Shown: one piece after another, positions 53,232 to 62,200 of the stretch
How the letters are laid out: the number at the start of each line of letters is the position of its first letter
How positions within the stretch are numbered: position 1 is the stretch's first letter
Assembly: GCF_007989085.1 (NCBI RefSeq)
Contig: NZ_BJVJ01000018.1
Span: forward strand, 26,737 to 90,736
Source of the DNA: Pseudonocardia sulfidoxydans NBRC 16205
GTDB taxonomy: Bacteria > Actinomycetota > Actinomycetes > Mycobacteriales > Pseudonocardiaceae
DNA length: 64,000 nt
Reading direction: 5' to 3'
Translations under genes and position numbers: made by a program
Notes under the pieces: model-generated
What the model was told of the DNA's origin: nothing
Database searches by the model: none
Seen by the model: only the letters and a program-made list of their open reading frames with translations

Positions 53232-53471
53232 GTGAGTACCAAGTCGGAATCGCCGGCTCGGCCGACGTTCTACGACGTCCAGGAGGTCGCCGACATGTTC
53301 AAGATGTCGCGGATGACGGTCTACCGGGCGATCAGCTCCGGCGAACTTGCGGCGGTTCGAATCCGCGGTCGCTGGTTGGTGCCGGCGCGCGCCATTGAGG
53401 CACTGATCGAGAAGGCGACAACCCCCGACGTGACCGGCGTTCCTGCCGGACGTGCCGGAGGATTCACATGA
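53232..53471 (+). CDS. Excisionase-like HTH protein
   Basis: A 79-residue protein with a MerR/excisionase-type winged HTH: FYDVQEVADMFKMSRMTVYR followed by AISSGELAAVRIRGRWLVPA. It would bind near the attachment sites and help the integrase excise the element, or act as a regulator. GTG start with a strong AAGGAGG five bases upstream. First gene of a long run in which nearly every stop overlaps or abuts the next start. Confidence 0.88.
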   Translation: MSTKSESPARPTFYDVQEVADMFKMSRMTVYRAISSGELAAVRIRGRWLVPARAIEALIEKATTPDVTGVPAGRAGGFT

Positions 53472-53704
53472 GCAGCGTGGGTGTGCTGATCGTTTTCGCG
53501 ATCGTCGGCGCGGTGATCTGCGCGAAGTGTCGCGTCCCGGCGGGCGCGGTGGTGTTCTCGCTGGTCGCGCTGGTGTTGTTCGTCGCGACTCCGGCAGGTC
53601 AGGGGTTGCCGGCCGCGGTGGCGTCGTTTCTGTCGACGGTCGACGACTCGACGACTCCGGCGTTGACGCACCAGCCCTCGACAGGTTCGGAGGCAGTGGG
53701 ATGA
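53468..53704 (+). CDS. Small membrane protein
   Basis: A 78-residue protein with two hydrophobic segments: SSVGVLIVFAIVGAVICAKC (2-21) and AGAVVFSLVALVLFVATPAG (25-44). The tail is Ser/Thr/Pro-rich. Family not recognised. ATG overlaps the excisionase-like stop (ATGA), and its own stop overlaps the ATG of the WhiB gene, so it is firmly part of the operon. Confidence 0.7.
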   Translation: MSSVGVLIVFAIVGAVICAKCRVPAGAVVFSLVALVLFVATPAGQGLPAAVASFLSTVDDSTTPALTHQPSTGSEAVG

Positions 53705-54252
53705 CCGCCGCCCGCAACGAGGTCCGGAACTGGCGCGCAGAGGCGCTGTGTGTTCAGGTCGACCCGGACCTGTTCTTCCCCGAGACCTACCGCGGCACCG
53801 AGTTCGACCGCCAGGTCTTCGCGGCGAAGCGGGTCTGCGCGGGCTGCCCGGTCCGCACGCAATGCCTGGACTACGCACTGCGCGCGCTGCCGGACGGGAT
53901 CGCCGGCGGCAAGACCCCGGTCGAGCGGACCGCGCTGCGCCACCAGCTCGGTGTCGAGCTCGTGGACGTCCGGGTTGGGTTGCTCCCGCCGGACGGGCAG
54001 CGTGAGCGGGCCGCGGCCGGGCGCTGTGCCGCCGCGGCGGGGGTGTGCGCGTCGGAGCTGATGCGCCGCTTCGGCGTCGCGCGGGAGACGGCGCAGCGCT
54101 GGCGCACCGACGCCCACCGCACGTCCCAGACGCCCACTTGCACAACGGGTGTGGGGGAGGGGAGCCCGGCGGCTACCGGAGCTCCCCTCCGGCTCTCCAC
54201 AGCACGGCAGGCCCTGGCAGGCAACACAGCACCGGAAGGACACGAACCATAG
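53701..54252 (+). CDS. WhiB-like protein with added HTH region, element-borne
   Basis: A 183-residue protein. The WhiB domain has Cys17, Cys46, Cys49 and Cys55 (CAGCPVRTQC), a complete 4Fe-4S ligand set. Instead of the usual G-[IV]-W-GG turn it has GIAGGK (65-70), with Trp replaced. Beyond the domain, ASELMRRFGVARETAQRWRT looks like a second HTH, and a Thr/Gly-rich tail follows. WhiB proteins on plasmids and phages are known. It could switch the transfer genes in response to redox state. Coupled on both sides. Confidence 0.85.
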   Translation: MTAARNEVRNWRAEALCVQVDPDLFFPETYRGTEFDRQVFAAKRVCAGCPVRTQCLDYALRALPDGIAGGKTPVERTALRHQLGVELVDVRVGLLPPDGQRERAAAGRCAAAAGVCASELMRRFGVARETAQRWRTDAHRTSQTPTCTTGVGEGSPAATGAPLRLSTARQALAGNTAPEGHEP

Positions 54253-54681
54253 ATGAACACCCACACGAACGACCACGACCCCGACACCCCCGAAGCAGTC
54301 CGCGACGCCCGCGCGGGGGCGAAGGCCTGGCGCGCCGCGGTGCTGGCCCAGCGGATGGCCGTGCCGGACCACGCCGACTTCTACACGATCGCTGGCGAAG
54401 TGGTCGACACCCTCACAGCGGTGGCGGGTCTGGCGGAGGTGCTGGCCTGGCAGGTCGCCCACTACGGCGACAACCGGCCTGTCTACGACGACTCCCGGGT
54501 GGTCGATCCGCACGAGCGCCTGGACGCCGCCGCGCTGGACCTGCGCGAGCTCGGGTCACGCCTGCGCGCCGTGGAGGACGTGGCCAATGCGTTCTGGTCG
54601 CGGATCGGTCACATCGGCGTCGACACCTCCAACGACCCCGCCCCGACCGATGCGCACCTCTCCGCGGAGGTGGCCCGGTGA
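54253..54681 (+). CDS. Protein of unknown function in transfer operon
   Basis: A 142-residue helical protein, ARAGAKAWRAAVLAQRMAVP at the N-terminus and LDAAALDLRELGSRLRAVED near the C-terminus. Charged, soluble, no motif recognised; two long helices could form a coiled-coil hairpin. ATG abuts the WhiB gene stop, and its stop overlaps the next GTG. Confidence 0.65.
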   Translation: MNTHTNDHDPDTPEAVRDARAGAKAWRAAVLAQRMAVPDHADFYTIAGEVVDTLTAVAGLAEVLAWQVAHYGDNRPVYDDSRVVDPHERLDAAALDLRELGSRLRAVEDVANAFWSRIGHIGVDTSNDPAPTDAHLSAEVAR

Positions 54682-55040
54682 GCGCGCCGACGTCGACGAC
54701 CTCCGCGGTGATCGGGCTCCGCCGGTGGGCGCGCGGCAACAGCCCGCACGTGGGCGCCGCGGTCGGTTTGCTGATCGTGCACGGCACCTGGCCGGCCCGT
54801 GAGGAGTTCCGGCAGGCATGCATCGAGCGCGACCGCGATGGCACCTGCTGGATCGACTGGACCCGCGCCCGCGCCGCGTTCGACGACGGCGAGTTCGTGA
54901 AGGCCTCGACGAGTGAGATCGCGGTCCTGGACCTGGCGATCGCCTTGGGCGAGGACCGGTTCTGGTTCTCCCGGATGGGCCCGGCGAACGCTAGGGCGAT
55001 CGCTGACACCGTCGCCTACGCGCTGGGGATGCTCCGATGA
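54678..55040 (+). CDS. Protein of unknown function in transfer operon
   Basis: A 120-residue soluble protein. LLIVHGTWPAREEFRQACIE and WIDWTRARAAFDDGEFVKAS are its most distinctive parts, with a helical C-terminus (LDLAIALGEDRFWFSRMGPA). Not recognised as a named family, although similar small proteins accompany transfer genes in actinobacterial elements. GTG start overlaps the stop before it; its own stop overlaps the ATG of the coupling ATPase. Confidence 0.65.
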   Translation: MSAPTSTTSAVIGLRRWARGNSPHVGAAVGLLIVHGTWPAREEFRQACIERDRDGTCWIDWTRARAAFDDGEFVKASTSEIAVLDLAIALGEDRFWFSRMGPANARAIADTVAYALGMLR

Positions 55041-56920
55041 ACCTTTGGACCTTCCTCATCCCGGCCGCCGCGGTCGCCGGAACCGTCGTGGCGGCCAAGC
55101 GCGGCGCCATGGTGCTCGCCATCGGGCTTGGCCTGGTCGCCCTTCTGCCCCTGGCCGCGTTGGCGGCGGCGGTCGGGCTTCCGGCGCTACTGATCGCCGG
55201 GGTGGCGGCCGGCGTCTGGCTGTGGCACCGCTGGACGCGTTCATCGTCGACGGTGAACCGGTGGGGCTCCCGCTCTCGTCGGAAGTCCGGGGTCGCCTCG
55301 ACCCTCGACGTCGTCCGCCACGCCGGGTCCGGGGCGATGCGTCGCCGCGCCTGCGCCGTCCGCCCCTCCCTGGCCGGGATGGACCGCCGGGATCGGTGGC
55401 GGTTGCCGGTGGCAGAGGTGGCGGTGCGGTTGTGCCGCACGGGCTTGTTGTGGGTGTGGTCCTCGGTCGAGGACGTCACCTTGATCTTCGGCGGGCCTCG
55501 CACGGGGAAATCGGGGTGGTTGGCCGGGCAGATCCTCGACGCCCCAGGCGCCGCCCTGGTCGCCTCGACCCGCGGCGATCTGTACGACCTCACCTCGAGC
55601 AGGCGAGGGGAGCGGGGGCCGGTGTGGGTGTTCAACGCCGTCGGCCTCGCCGGCCTCCCATCGACCGTCACCTTCGATCCGGTGTCGGGCTGTGGTGATC
55701 CGGTGACCGCGGGGGAGCGGGCCACGGACATGCTGGCCGCCACGACCCGCGCTGGCAGCAGCGGGGATCGGGAGTTCTGGGATGCCCAGGGCCGCCGCGT
55801 CCTGGCCGCGCTCCTGCACGCCGCCGCACTTGGCGAGAAGTCGATGCGGGATGTCCTCGGGTGGCTCGCCGATCCGGAGGCGGCGTCGCGGGAGGTGACG
55901 GTGCTGCTGCGCCGCAGCCCGGAACCGGCGTTCGAGCTCGACCTGGGCCAGTTCCTCGGCACGAACGACCGCACCCGGTCCTCGATCACCTCGACGATCA
56001 TGCCCGCCCTCGGCTGGCTCACCTCTCCCGCAGCGTCGGCTGCGGCCGGGTTGGGGGAGGAACGGCCGTGGGCGCGCCCGCTCGACGTCGACGAACTGCT
56101 CGCCACGAACGGCACGGTCTATTTGCTCGGTGGAGAGGAGGCGCAGGTCGCGCCGTTGGTGTGTGCGTTGACCGGGCACATCGCCCGCCAGGCCCGCCGC
56201 ACCGCCGCCACCCGCCCCGGTGGCCGGCTCGACCCACCCCTGCGCCTGGCGCTCGACGAGGCCGCGCTGATCTGCCCCGTTCCGCTCGAGTCGTGGACGG
56301 CGGACATGGGTGGGCGAGGCGTGAACATCATCTGCGCGTTCCAGTCCCGCGCCCAGCTCCTCGCCCGCTATGGCACGCACGACGCGGCGACGATCCTGAA
56401 CAACTCCGGGTCGATCATGGTGTTCGGCGGCACGCGGGACCGCGACGATCTGCAGTTCTGGTCGACCCTGACCGGCGAGCGTGACGAGCCGGCCGACACC
56501 GTGGACCCGGCTCGGCACAGCACTGCGAGGGGGACGCGGAAGACGGCGGTGTTGTCGCCGGCGCAGATCGCGAACCTCCCGGCTGGTCGGGTGCTGGTGA
56601 TTCGCCGCGGGATTCCGCCGGTGATCGGGCGGGCGCAGATGATCTGGCAGCGCCGCGAGGTCCGCTGGGCGCAGTTCGCCGACGACCACCCCGAGCTCGT
56701 CGAGCGCCTCGAGCAGCTCGCCGCTTGGTGGCAGGCGATGCCGGCACGGGTCAGTCTCCGGATCGGTCGCCTCGTCCGGCGTCGCGCGGTGGCCCGCCCG
56801 ATCCGCGGGGTGCTCACCGCCGGCCCACACGAGCCGCCGCAGGGACGGCCTCGGCTGGTCGTCGTCGATGCCCTTCCGCTCGACGACGAGGACGACCGGG
56901 ACCGGCGCCCCACCGGCTGA
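55037..56920 (+). CDS. VirD4/TraG-like coupling protein
   Basis: A 627-residue conjugative coupling ATPase. Hydrophobic N-terminal segments (about 5-20 and 26-63) anchor it in the membrane. Walker A is GGPRTGKS (152-159), and Walker B is LRLALDEAAL with Asp407-Glu408. MGGRGVNIICAFQSRAQLLA belongs to the TraM-recognition (TraD/TraG) domain. It would bring the relaxase-DNA complex to a secretion channel. ATG overlaps the preceding stop. No VirB4 or other channel gene is visible, so it may use a channel from another element. Confidence 0.88.
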   Translation: MNLWTFLIPAAAVAGTVVAAKRGAMVLAIGLGLVALLPLAALAAAVGLPALLIAGVAAGVWLWHRWTRSSSTVNRWGSRSRRKSGVASTLDVVRHAGSGAMRRRACAVRPSLAGMDRRDRWRLPVAEVAVRLCRTGLLWVWSSVEDVTLIFGGPRTGKSGWLAGQILDAPGAALVASTRGDLYDLTSSRRGERGPVWVFNAVGLAGLPSTVTFDPVSGCGDPVTAGERATDMLAATTRAGSSGDREFWDAQGRRVLAALLHAAALGEKSMRDVLGWLADPEAASREVTVLLRRSPEPAFELDLGQFLGTNDRTRSSITSTIMPALGWLTSPAASAAAGLGEERPWARPLDVDELLATNGTVYLLGGEEAQVAPLVCALTGHIARQARRTAATRPGGRLDPPLRLALDEAALICPVPLESWTADMGGRGVNIICAFQSRAQLLARYGTHDAATILNNSGSIMVFGGTRDRDDLQFWSTLTGERDEPADTVDPARHSTARGTRKTAVLSPAQIANLPAGRVLVIRRGIPPVIGRAQMIWQRREVRWAQFADDHPELVERLEQLAAWWQAMPARVSLRIGRLVRRRAVARPIRGVLTAGPHEPPQGRPRLVVVDALPLDDEDDRDRRPTG

Positions 56921-57015
56921 CCCAGCCCGCATGACGGCCGTCGCGGCCAGGCCTGCCCCAGTGGCGGGTCGGCTTGGCCGCGGCGCCACGAACGTCTCGT
57001 CTCTGGAGAACTCTG

Positions 57016-57684
57016 ATGAGCTCGATCAATCCGCCTGCGAGCCCGGGCGCAGGCGACGGTGGCGGCTGGTCTGGGCCGGTCGCGGGGCTGGCCCGGCTCG
57101 TCGACGGCGTGCGCCGCGACGTCGACCCCCTCACCGGGCTGCCCGGGCGGGTGGACGAGCTGGCCGAGGTCTTGGCCCGGCTGTCGGAGACCGTGGCTTC
57201 GTTCGCGTCCCGCCGCAACGCCGGCCCCGCCCCCACCTGGCTGCTCGCACCCGCCAACCCCGACGACACCACCGCCCTGCTCGACGACCTCACCGCCTGG
57301 TTGGCCGCGATCTACCTGCGCTACCCCGACGGGGCCGCGGTGCTACCGGACTGCTGGGCATGGCACCCCGACGTCGTCGAGGAACTCGTCTGGTTGATGC
57401 ACGCCTGGTCCGCCGCCTACCAAGGCCCCGCCGCCTCAGTCGCGCTGGCCGGGGACTGGCACGACCGGCAGAGGCCGGGCGTGGTGCGGCGCCTCCGGCA
57501 GAACGTCGGGTCGTGCTCGGTCGAGCGCCACCAGACCCGCGGCGGCCGCCCACCGATCACCGCAACGGCTGCCGCGGTCCCGGCGCTCGGGCAGCTCGCC
57601 GAGATCGTCGACTGGTGGGCCACCGCGCGTGACAGTGCCCCGCCCGAACCCGCCGACCCGAGCGCGAACGGAGCCCACCGATGA
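57016..57684 (+). CDS. DUF4913-like protein
   Basis: A 222-residue protein. A coiled-coil-like region (VDELAEVLARLSETVASFAS) precedes the conserved domain LTAWLAAIYLRYPDGAAVLP, CWAWHPDVVEELVWLMHAW and DWHDRQRPGVVRRLRQNVGS. This matches my memory of the DUF4913 family, mainly found on actinobacterial mobile elements. No known function. The ATG at 57016 has GGAGA upstream; this is one of the few gaps (95 bases) in the operon. Confidence 0.75.
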   Translation: MSSINPPASPGAGDGGGWSGPVAGLARLVDGVRRDVDPLTGLPGRVDELAEVLARLSETVASFASRRNAGPAPTWLLAPANPDDTTALLDDLTAWLAAIYLRYPDGAAVLPDCWAWHPDVVEELVWLMHAWSAAYQGPAASVALAGDWHDRQRPGVVRRLRQNVGSCSVERHQTRGGRPPITATAAAVPALGQLAEIVDWWATARDSAPPEPADPSANGAHR

Positions 57685-58088
57685 CCACGCCCCAGAACAC
57701 CCACGAATCCACCCCGCAGTGTCCGGCGCCGCGGTCATACCTCGTCGAGCGCGACATGGACACGATCGAAGCGCTGATGGACGGCTGGATCGCCGCGAGC
57801 GGGCCCGATGTCGATATCCCGCTGCTGGGCACCCCCGACTGGGTCGCCGCCGACGACACGACGCAGCGGGCTGCGGTCGCGGTGTTCGTGCTCGGCTGCC
57901 TGGTCGAGCGCGACCCGATCGTCATCGCCGCCCGTCTGGTCGCCGAGACCGCGATCCTGCGCGCGTCGCGGATGGCCGCGGCCCGGCAGGCCTCGCATGC
58001 GATCTCCGCCGCAGCCGACTGGACCGCGTTGGCGCAGCGGCTGGTGCAGCGGGACCGGATCGCCCGCCACGACCGGCTCCGCCGATGA
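57681..58088 (+). CDS. Protein of unknown function in transfer operon
   Basis: A 135-residue soluble helical protein. VERDMDTIEALMDGWIAASG starts the folded part, and AAVAVFVLGCLVERDPIVIA and the Arg-rich C-terminus (RLVQRDRIARHDRLRR) follow. No family recognised. ATG overlaps the preceding stop, and its stop overlaps the next ATG. Confidence 0.65.
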   Translation: MTTPQNTHESTPQCPAPRSYLVERDMDTIEALMDGWIAASGPDVDIPLLGTPDWVAADDTTQRAAVAVFVLGCLVERDPIVIAARLVAETAILRASRMAAARQASHAISAAADWTALAQRLVQRDRIARHDRLRR

Positions 58089-59032
58089 CCGCCCAGGACG
58101 CCAACAGCGGTGGGAGCCGGTGGGTGCTGTGGCTTCCCGGCCTGATCGTCGCCCTCGGCGCGGCGGCCGCGACCGCACACGGACTGTTCGAGGTCGCCGT
58201 CGCGGCCCGGGTCCCGACCCCGATCGCCTGGATCTACCCACTCATCACGGACGGTCTCGCTGTCGTCGCCTACACCGCCACCGCCCGCCTGCGCGGTTCC
58301 GCCCGCGGCTACGCGTGGGCTGTCGTCGTCCTGTCGGCTGGGCTGTCCGGGCTCGCCCAGGCGGTGTTCCTCGCCAGCGACCTCCCGCCGGTCGCCCCGG
58401 CCGGGGCGGTGGCTGGGGAGGTGGGTGGGTTGGCGGTGCCGGGGGCGCTGCGGTTCGGGATCGGGGCGTGGCCGGCGATCGCCGCCGCCCTCGCCGCGCA
58501 CCTGCTCCACCTCCTCGCCGCCGACCCCAACCCGACCGCGACCGCACCGGCGGCCGAGGAGCGTTCAAGGGTTCAGCGGCCCGTTCAGAGTTCAGCGGTC
58601 AGTGTTGAACAGGTCCCGTTGAACAGTTCAGAGCAGCGCTCAACCCGTTCAACCGGCGACCCGGACGCGTTGACCGCGCCCCTGCCGGTCCTCGAATCCG
58701 GCCCCAGCGGACCCCTCGAGGACGACGAGTTGAACGACGCCGATGCGGTGGTCACTCCGTTCATTGGACGGGCTGAACGCAGCCCCGCACGCGGCGCCGA
58801 GGCGCCCGCGCGGGACCGGGCGCTGGCCGCCGCGGCGCGCTTGGCCGCCCGCAACGGCGCCCTGCCGACGGTGTCGGAGGTCGAGGCCGAAGCCGGGGTC
58901 TCCCGCGGCACCGCCGCAACCGTCCTCAAGACCCTGCGCGACGACCCACACCCGTCCCCGCACCCGCGCGGCGCCGCCGCGCACACGCCGGACACCAACC
59001 ACGACACCGACAACGAGGACACCCAGCCATGA
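58085..59032 (+). CDS. DUF2637 (Spd-like) membrane protein with C-terminal HTH
   Basis: A 315-residue protein. Residues 12-150 contain four hydrophobic helices, with IAWIYPLITDGLAVVAYTAT, the signature of DUF2637/Spd-type proteins found on actinobacterial plasmids. Residues about 155-205 are a Ser/Gln/Val linker whose DNA is packed with GTTCA and TGAAC. The C-terminus (RLAARNGALPTVSEVEAEAG, SRGTAATVLKTL) is an HTH. It may tether the origin or a plasmid site to the membrane. Coupled to its neighbours by overlaps. Confidence 0.8.
   Translation: MTAQDANSGGSRWVLWLPGLIVALGAAAATAHGLFEVAVAARVPTPIAWIYPLITDGLAVVAYTATARLRGSARGYAWAVVVLSAGLSGLAQAVFLASDLPPVAPAGAVAGEVGGLAVPGALRFGIGAWPAIAAALAAHLLHLLAADPNPTATAPAAEERSRVQRPVQSSAVSVEQVPLNSSEQRSTRSTGDPDALTAPLPVLESGPSGPLEDDELNDADAVVTPFIGRAERSPARGAEAPARDRALAAAARLAARNGALPTVSEVEAEAGVSRGTAATVLKTLRDDPHPSPHPRGAAAHTPDTNHDTDNEDTQP
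58563..58778. repeat. Cluster of GTTCA/TGAAC pentamers (first cluster)
   Basis: Eleven copies in 216 bases: GTTCA at 58563, 58571, 58583, 58590, 58626, 58647 and 58759; TGAAC at 58606, 58620, 58731 and 58774. Eight of them fall within 90 bases. The encoded peptide is a low-complexity linker, so the DNA pattern may be what is conserved. Confidence 0.65.
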
Positions 59033-59280
59033 CCACCACCGCTCCCCGACACCAGCCCAGTACTCACCACAGCACCGACACCAGCACGACTCCCGAGCAC
59101 ACCAGCAAGACCGACAAAGCCACCGAAACAGACTCACCAGCTACAAGATCAAAGCCATCACACCTAGGCATCACGATCCGAAGGGGCCGGGCGGCCTCCG
59201 GCCGCCACGGGAACCACTCCGCCGCTGTTGGTCTTCACGGTGCCACGGTCCAGGAGCCGGACTGGTGGTCGACGTGCTAA
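59029..59280 (+). CDS. Possible small protein between DUF2637 and relaxase genes
   Basis: An 83-codon frame starting ATG overlapping the DUF2637 stop (ATGA) and ending 16 bases inside the relaxase gene. The product would be Thr/Ser/His-rich at first, with no domain. The DNA is less GC-rich than surrounding genes and contains a hairpin, so it may be a non-coding transfer region and not a gene. Confidence 0.3.
   Translation: MTTTAPRHQPSTHHSTDTSTTPEHTSKTDKATETDSPATRSKPSHLGITIRRGRAASGRHGNHSAAVGLHGATVQEPDWWSTC
59190..59206. other. Hairpin in candidate oriT region
   Basis: Seven-base arms GGCGGCC and GGCCGCC with a TCC loop, 58 bases before the relaxase start. Relaxase genes are often next to their own nic site. 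The 232-base stretch 59033-59264 holds this hairpin and little else. Confidence 0.4.
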
Positions 59281-62200
59281 CCATCGCGGTCGGGTACAGC
59301 CCGGACTACCTGTTGAAGGAGGTCGCGACCGGTCGGGAGAACTACTACACCGGCGCCGTGGTCGAGGGTGAGCCGCCGGGTCGCTGGTGGGGCGCCGGCG
59401 CGGAGTCGCTGGGCCTGTCCGGGCTCGTCGAGGCCCATGACATGACCGGTCTCTATGAGCGGTTCCTCGACCCGCGCGCCGAGGGGTTCAACGACAAGTC
59501 GCGTTGGGACGAGCTCCCGACCCTCGGGCACACCGGCCGGCGCTACCAGTCGGAGGACGAGTTGTACGCCGCGGCTCTTGAACGGGAGTTGAACGCGAGC
59601 CCTGAACGCCGGGTTGAACTCCGTACAGAAGCGGGTAAGGCAGCGCGGCGCAACGTCGCCTTCCTGGACGTCACGTTCAGCGTTCAGAAGTCGGTCACCC
59701 TGCTCCACACCGCGTTCGAGGCCGAACAGGTGAAAGCGCGAGCGGCCGGCGCCGAGTCCACGGCGCAGGCGTGGGGGAAGTTCCGGGCGGCGGTGGAGGA
59801 TGCGATCTGGGCGGGCAACAACGCCGCCCTCACCTACCTGTCGGAGAAGGCCGGCTACTCCCGGGTCGGGCACCACGGGGGTGCGGCGGGCCGGTTCGTC
59901 GACGCCCACGACTGGACGGTGGCGTCGTTCTTCCAGCACGACTCCCGCGATCACGACCCGCAGCTGCACATCCACAACGCCGTCCTCAACCGCGTCCAAG
60001 GCCCCGACGGGATCTGGCGCACCGTCGACTCCCGCGCCATGCACAAGTGGCGCGCCGCCGCCGGCGCAGTGGCCGAGCGCACCACCGAGGAACGGCTCTC
60101 CCATGCGCTGGGGATGGCATTCGCGACCCGCCCGGACGGCAAGTCCCGCGAAGTCGTCGGAGTCTCCGCGGAGGCGATAGCGCTGATCTCCTCCCGCCGT
60201 CGCGCCGTGACCGCGAAGGCGGCGGAGCTGATCGAGGCGTTCGAGACCCAGTTCGACCGGAGCCCGAACGGGCTCGAGCGGGACCGGCTGTCGCGGCAGG
60301 CGACGTTCGCGACGCGGCGGGCGAAGTCTCACGACGGCCAGACCCGTGAGCAACTCCTCACCCGGGTCGATGCCCAGCTGCGGTCCGAGGTGGCCGGCGG
60401 GCTCGCGGGTGTTGCGCAGGCTGCGCTCGACGCGCGGGAGGCGCAGTCCGCGCCGCAGGAGTGGTCGCCACAGGCGGTGATCGAGACCGCGCTCGCCGAC
60501 GTCCAGGAACGCAAGGCGGGATGGACCCGCTCTGACCTCACCCGCGCGATCAACGCCACCCTGCCCGATTACCTCGGCACTCCCGACGGCAGCGATGTCG
60601 CGCGCCTGCTCGATCAGCTCGCCGACGAAGCCCTCGCATACGCGACCCCGCTGGATACGGCCCGTCCCGGCGAGGACGCGTTGCCGGCAGAGCTGCGGCT
60701 GGATAACGGCCAGTCTGCCTACCAAGCACCCGGGGGCCAGCTCTACGCCACACCCGAGCACGTATGCACCGAACGGATCCTGCTCGCCGCCACAGGCGAC
60801 AACACCGGCGCCGCGGTACATCCGCTCCAGGTGCAGCGGTTTCTCGACGGGCTGCGCGAGTCCGGGATCGAGCTCGGCGTCGACCAGGCCGCAGCCGTCC
60901 GCGGCATCCTCACCTCCGGCGCCCGCGTCGAAACCCTCGTCGGGCCAGCCGGGACGGGGAAGTCGTTCGTCGTCGGCGCCCTCGCCAAGGCCTGGGCCGA
61001 CCCCGCACACGCGCAAGATGGTGTCGAGCGGCGGGTGTTCGGGCTGGCGACCTCCCAGATCGCCACCGAGGTCCTCGTCGCCGAAGGGCTGACCGCGCGC
61101 AACGTCGCCGCCTGGCTGGCCATCCAGAACCGCCTCGACGCCTCACCGGCCGACCAACGCCTCGACGACCAGCCGTGGCGGCTGCACGTCGGGGATTTGG
61201 TCGTCGTCGACGAGTCCGCGATGACCGACACCCCAGCGCTTGCCGCTATCCACAGCCGTGTGGACAAGGTGGGGGCGAAGCTGCTGCTCGTCGGGGACCA
61301 CCGTCAGCTCGCCGCAGTCGGCGCCGGCGGCGGGATGGACCTGATCGCAGGCACGGGCGCCCGCTACGAGCTGACCGACGCCCGTCGCTTCACCGACGAG
61401 TGGGAACGCACAGCGTCGCTGCGCCTGCGCGCCGGTGACGAGGCCGTCCTGCGCGACTACTTTCAGCATGGACGCCTGCTGGACTCCGGCGCCGTCGAAC
61501 AGGCAGAGACCAGCGCCAGCCGCGCGTGGTTGGCCGACACCCTCGCCGGGAGACGCTCGCTGCTGCTGGTCGACACCAACGACCAGGCCGCTCGGCTGTC
61601 CGCGGCACTGCGGGCGGATTTGGTCAGGCTCGGGCGGGTGGCCGAGGACGGGGTGGTGCTCGGGCTGCAGGGCACCTACGCCGGTGTCGGTGATCTGGTG
61701 CAGGCGCGTGCGAACGGCTGGGACCTTGCCGGTGTGGAGGGGAACCGGCGCGGCCCGATCAACCGTGAGACCTACCGTGTCACCGCCACCCGTCCGGACG
61801 GCAGTCTCGAGGTCGCCACCGACGCCGACGAGCGCATTGTCCTTCCAGCGGGCTATGTCGCCGAGAACCTCGCGCTGGCCTATGCCTCCACTGTGCACGC
61901 CGCGCAAGGCGCCACCGTGGACACCAGTCATACCGTCGTCACCCCGCGGACCGGGCACGAGGCCTTCTACGTCGGCATGTCACGCGGCCGGCACCGCAAC
62001 ACCGCCCACATCACCACCGTCACCGGACCCGACGATCCCGCCCACGGCCGCGACGACCAGACCATCCACCGCGACCCGGTAGCCGCCGTCGCCGCGATCC
62101 TCGCTCCCGACAGCTCGACCGCTGCGCAGTCCGCACTCGCCACCGCCACCCGCTCCGCCGACGAGACCACCTCGGTCCGGACCCCGGCCGAGCTGTTCAC

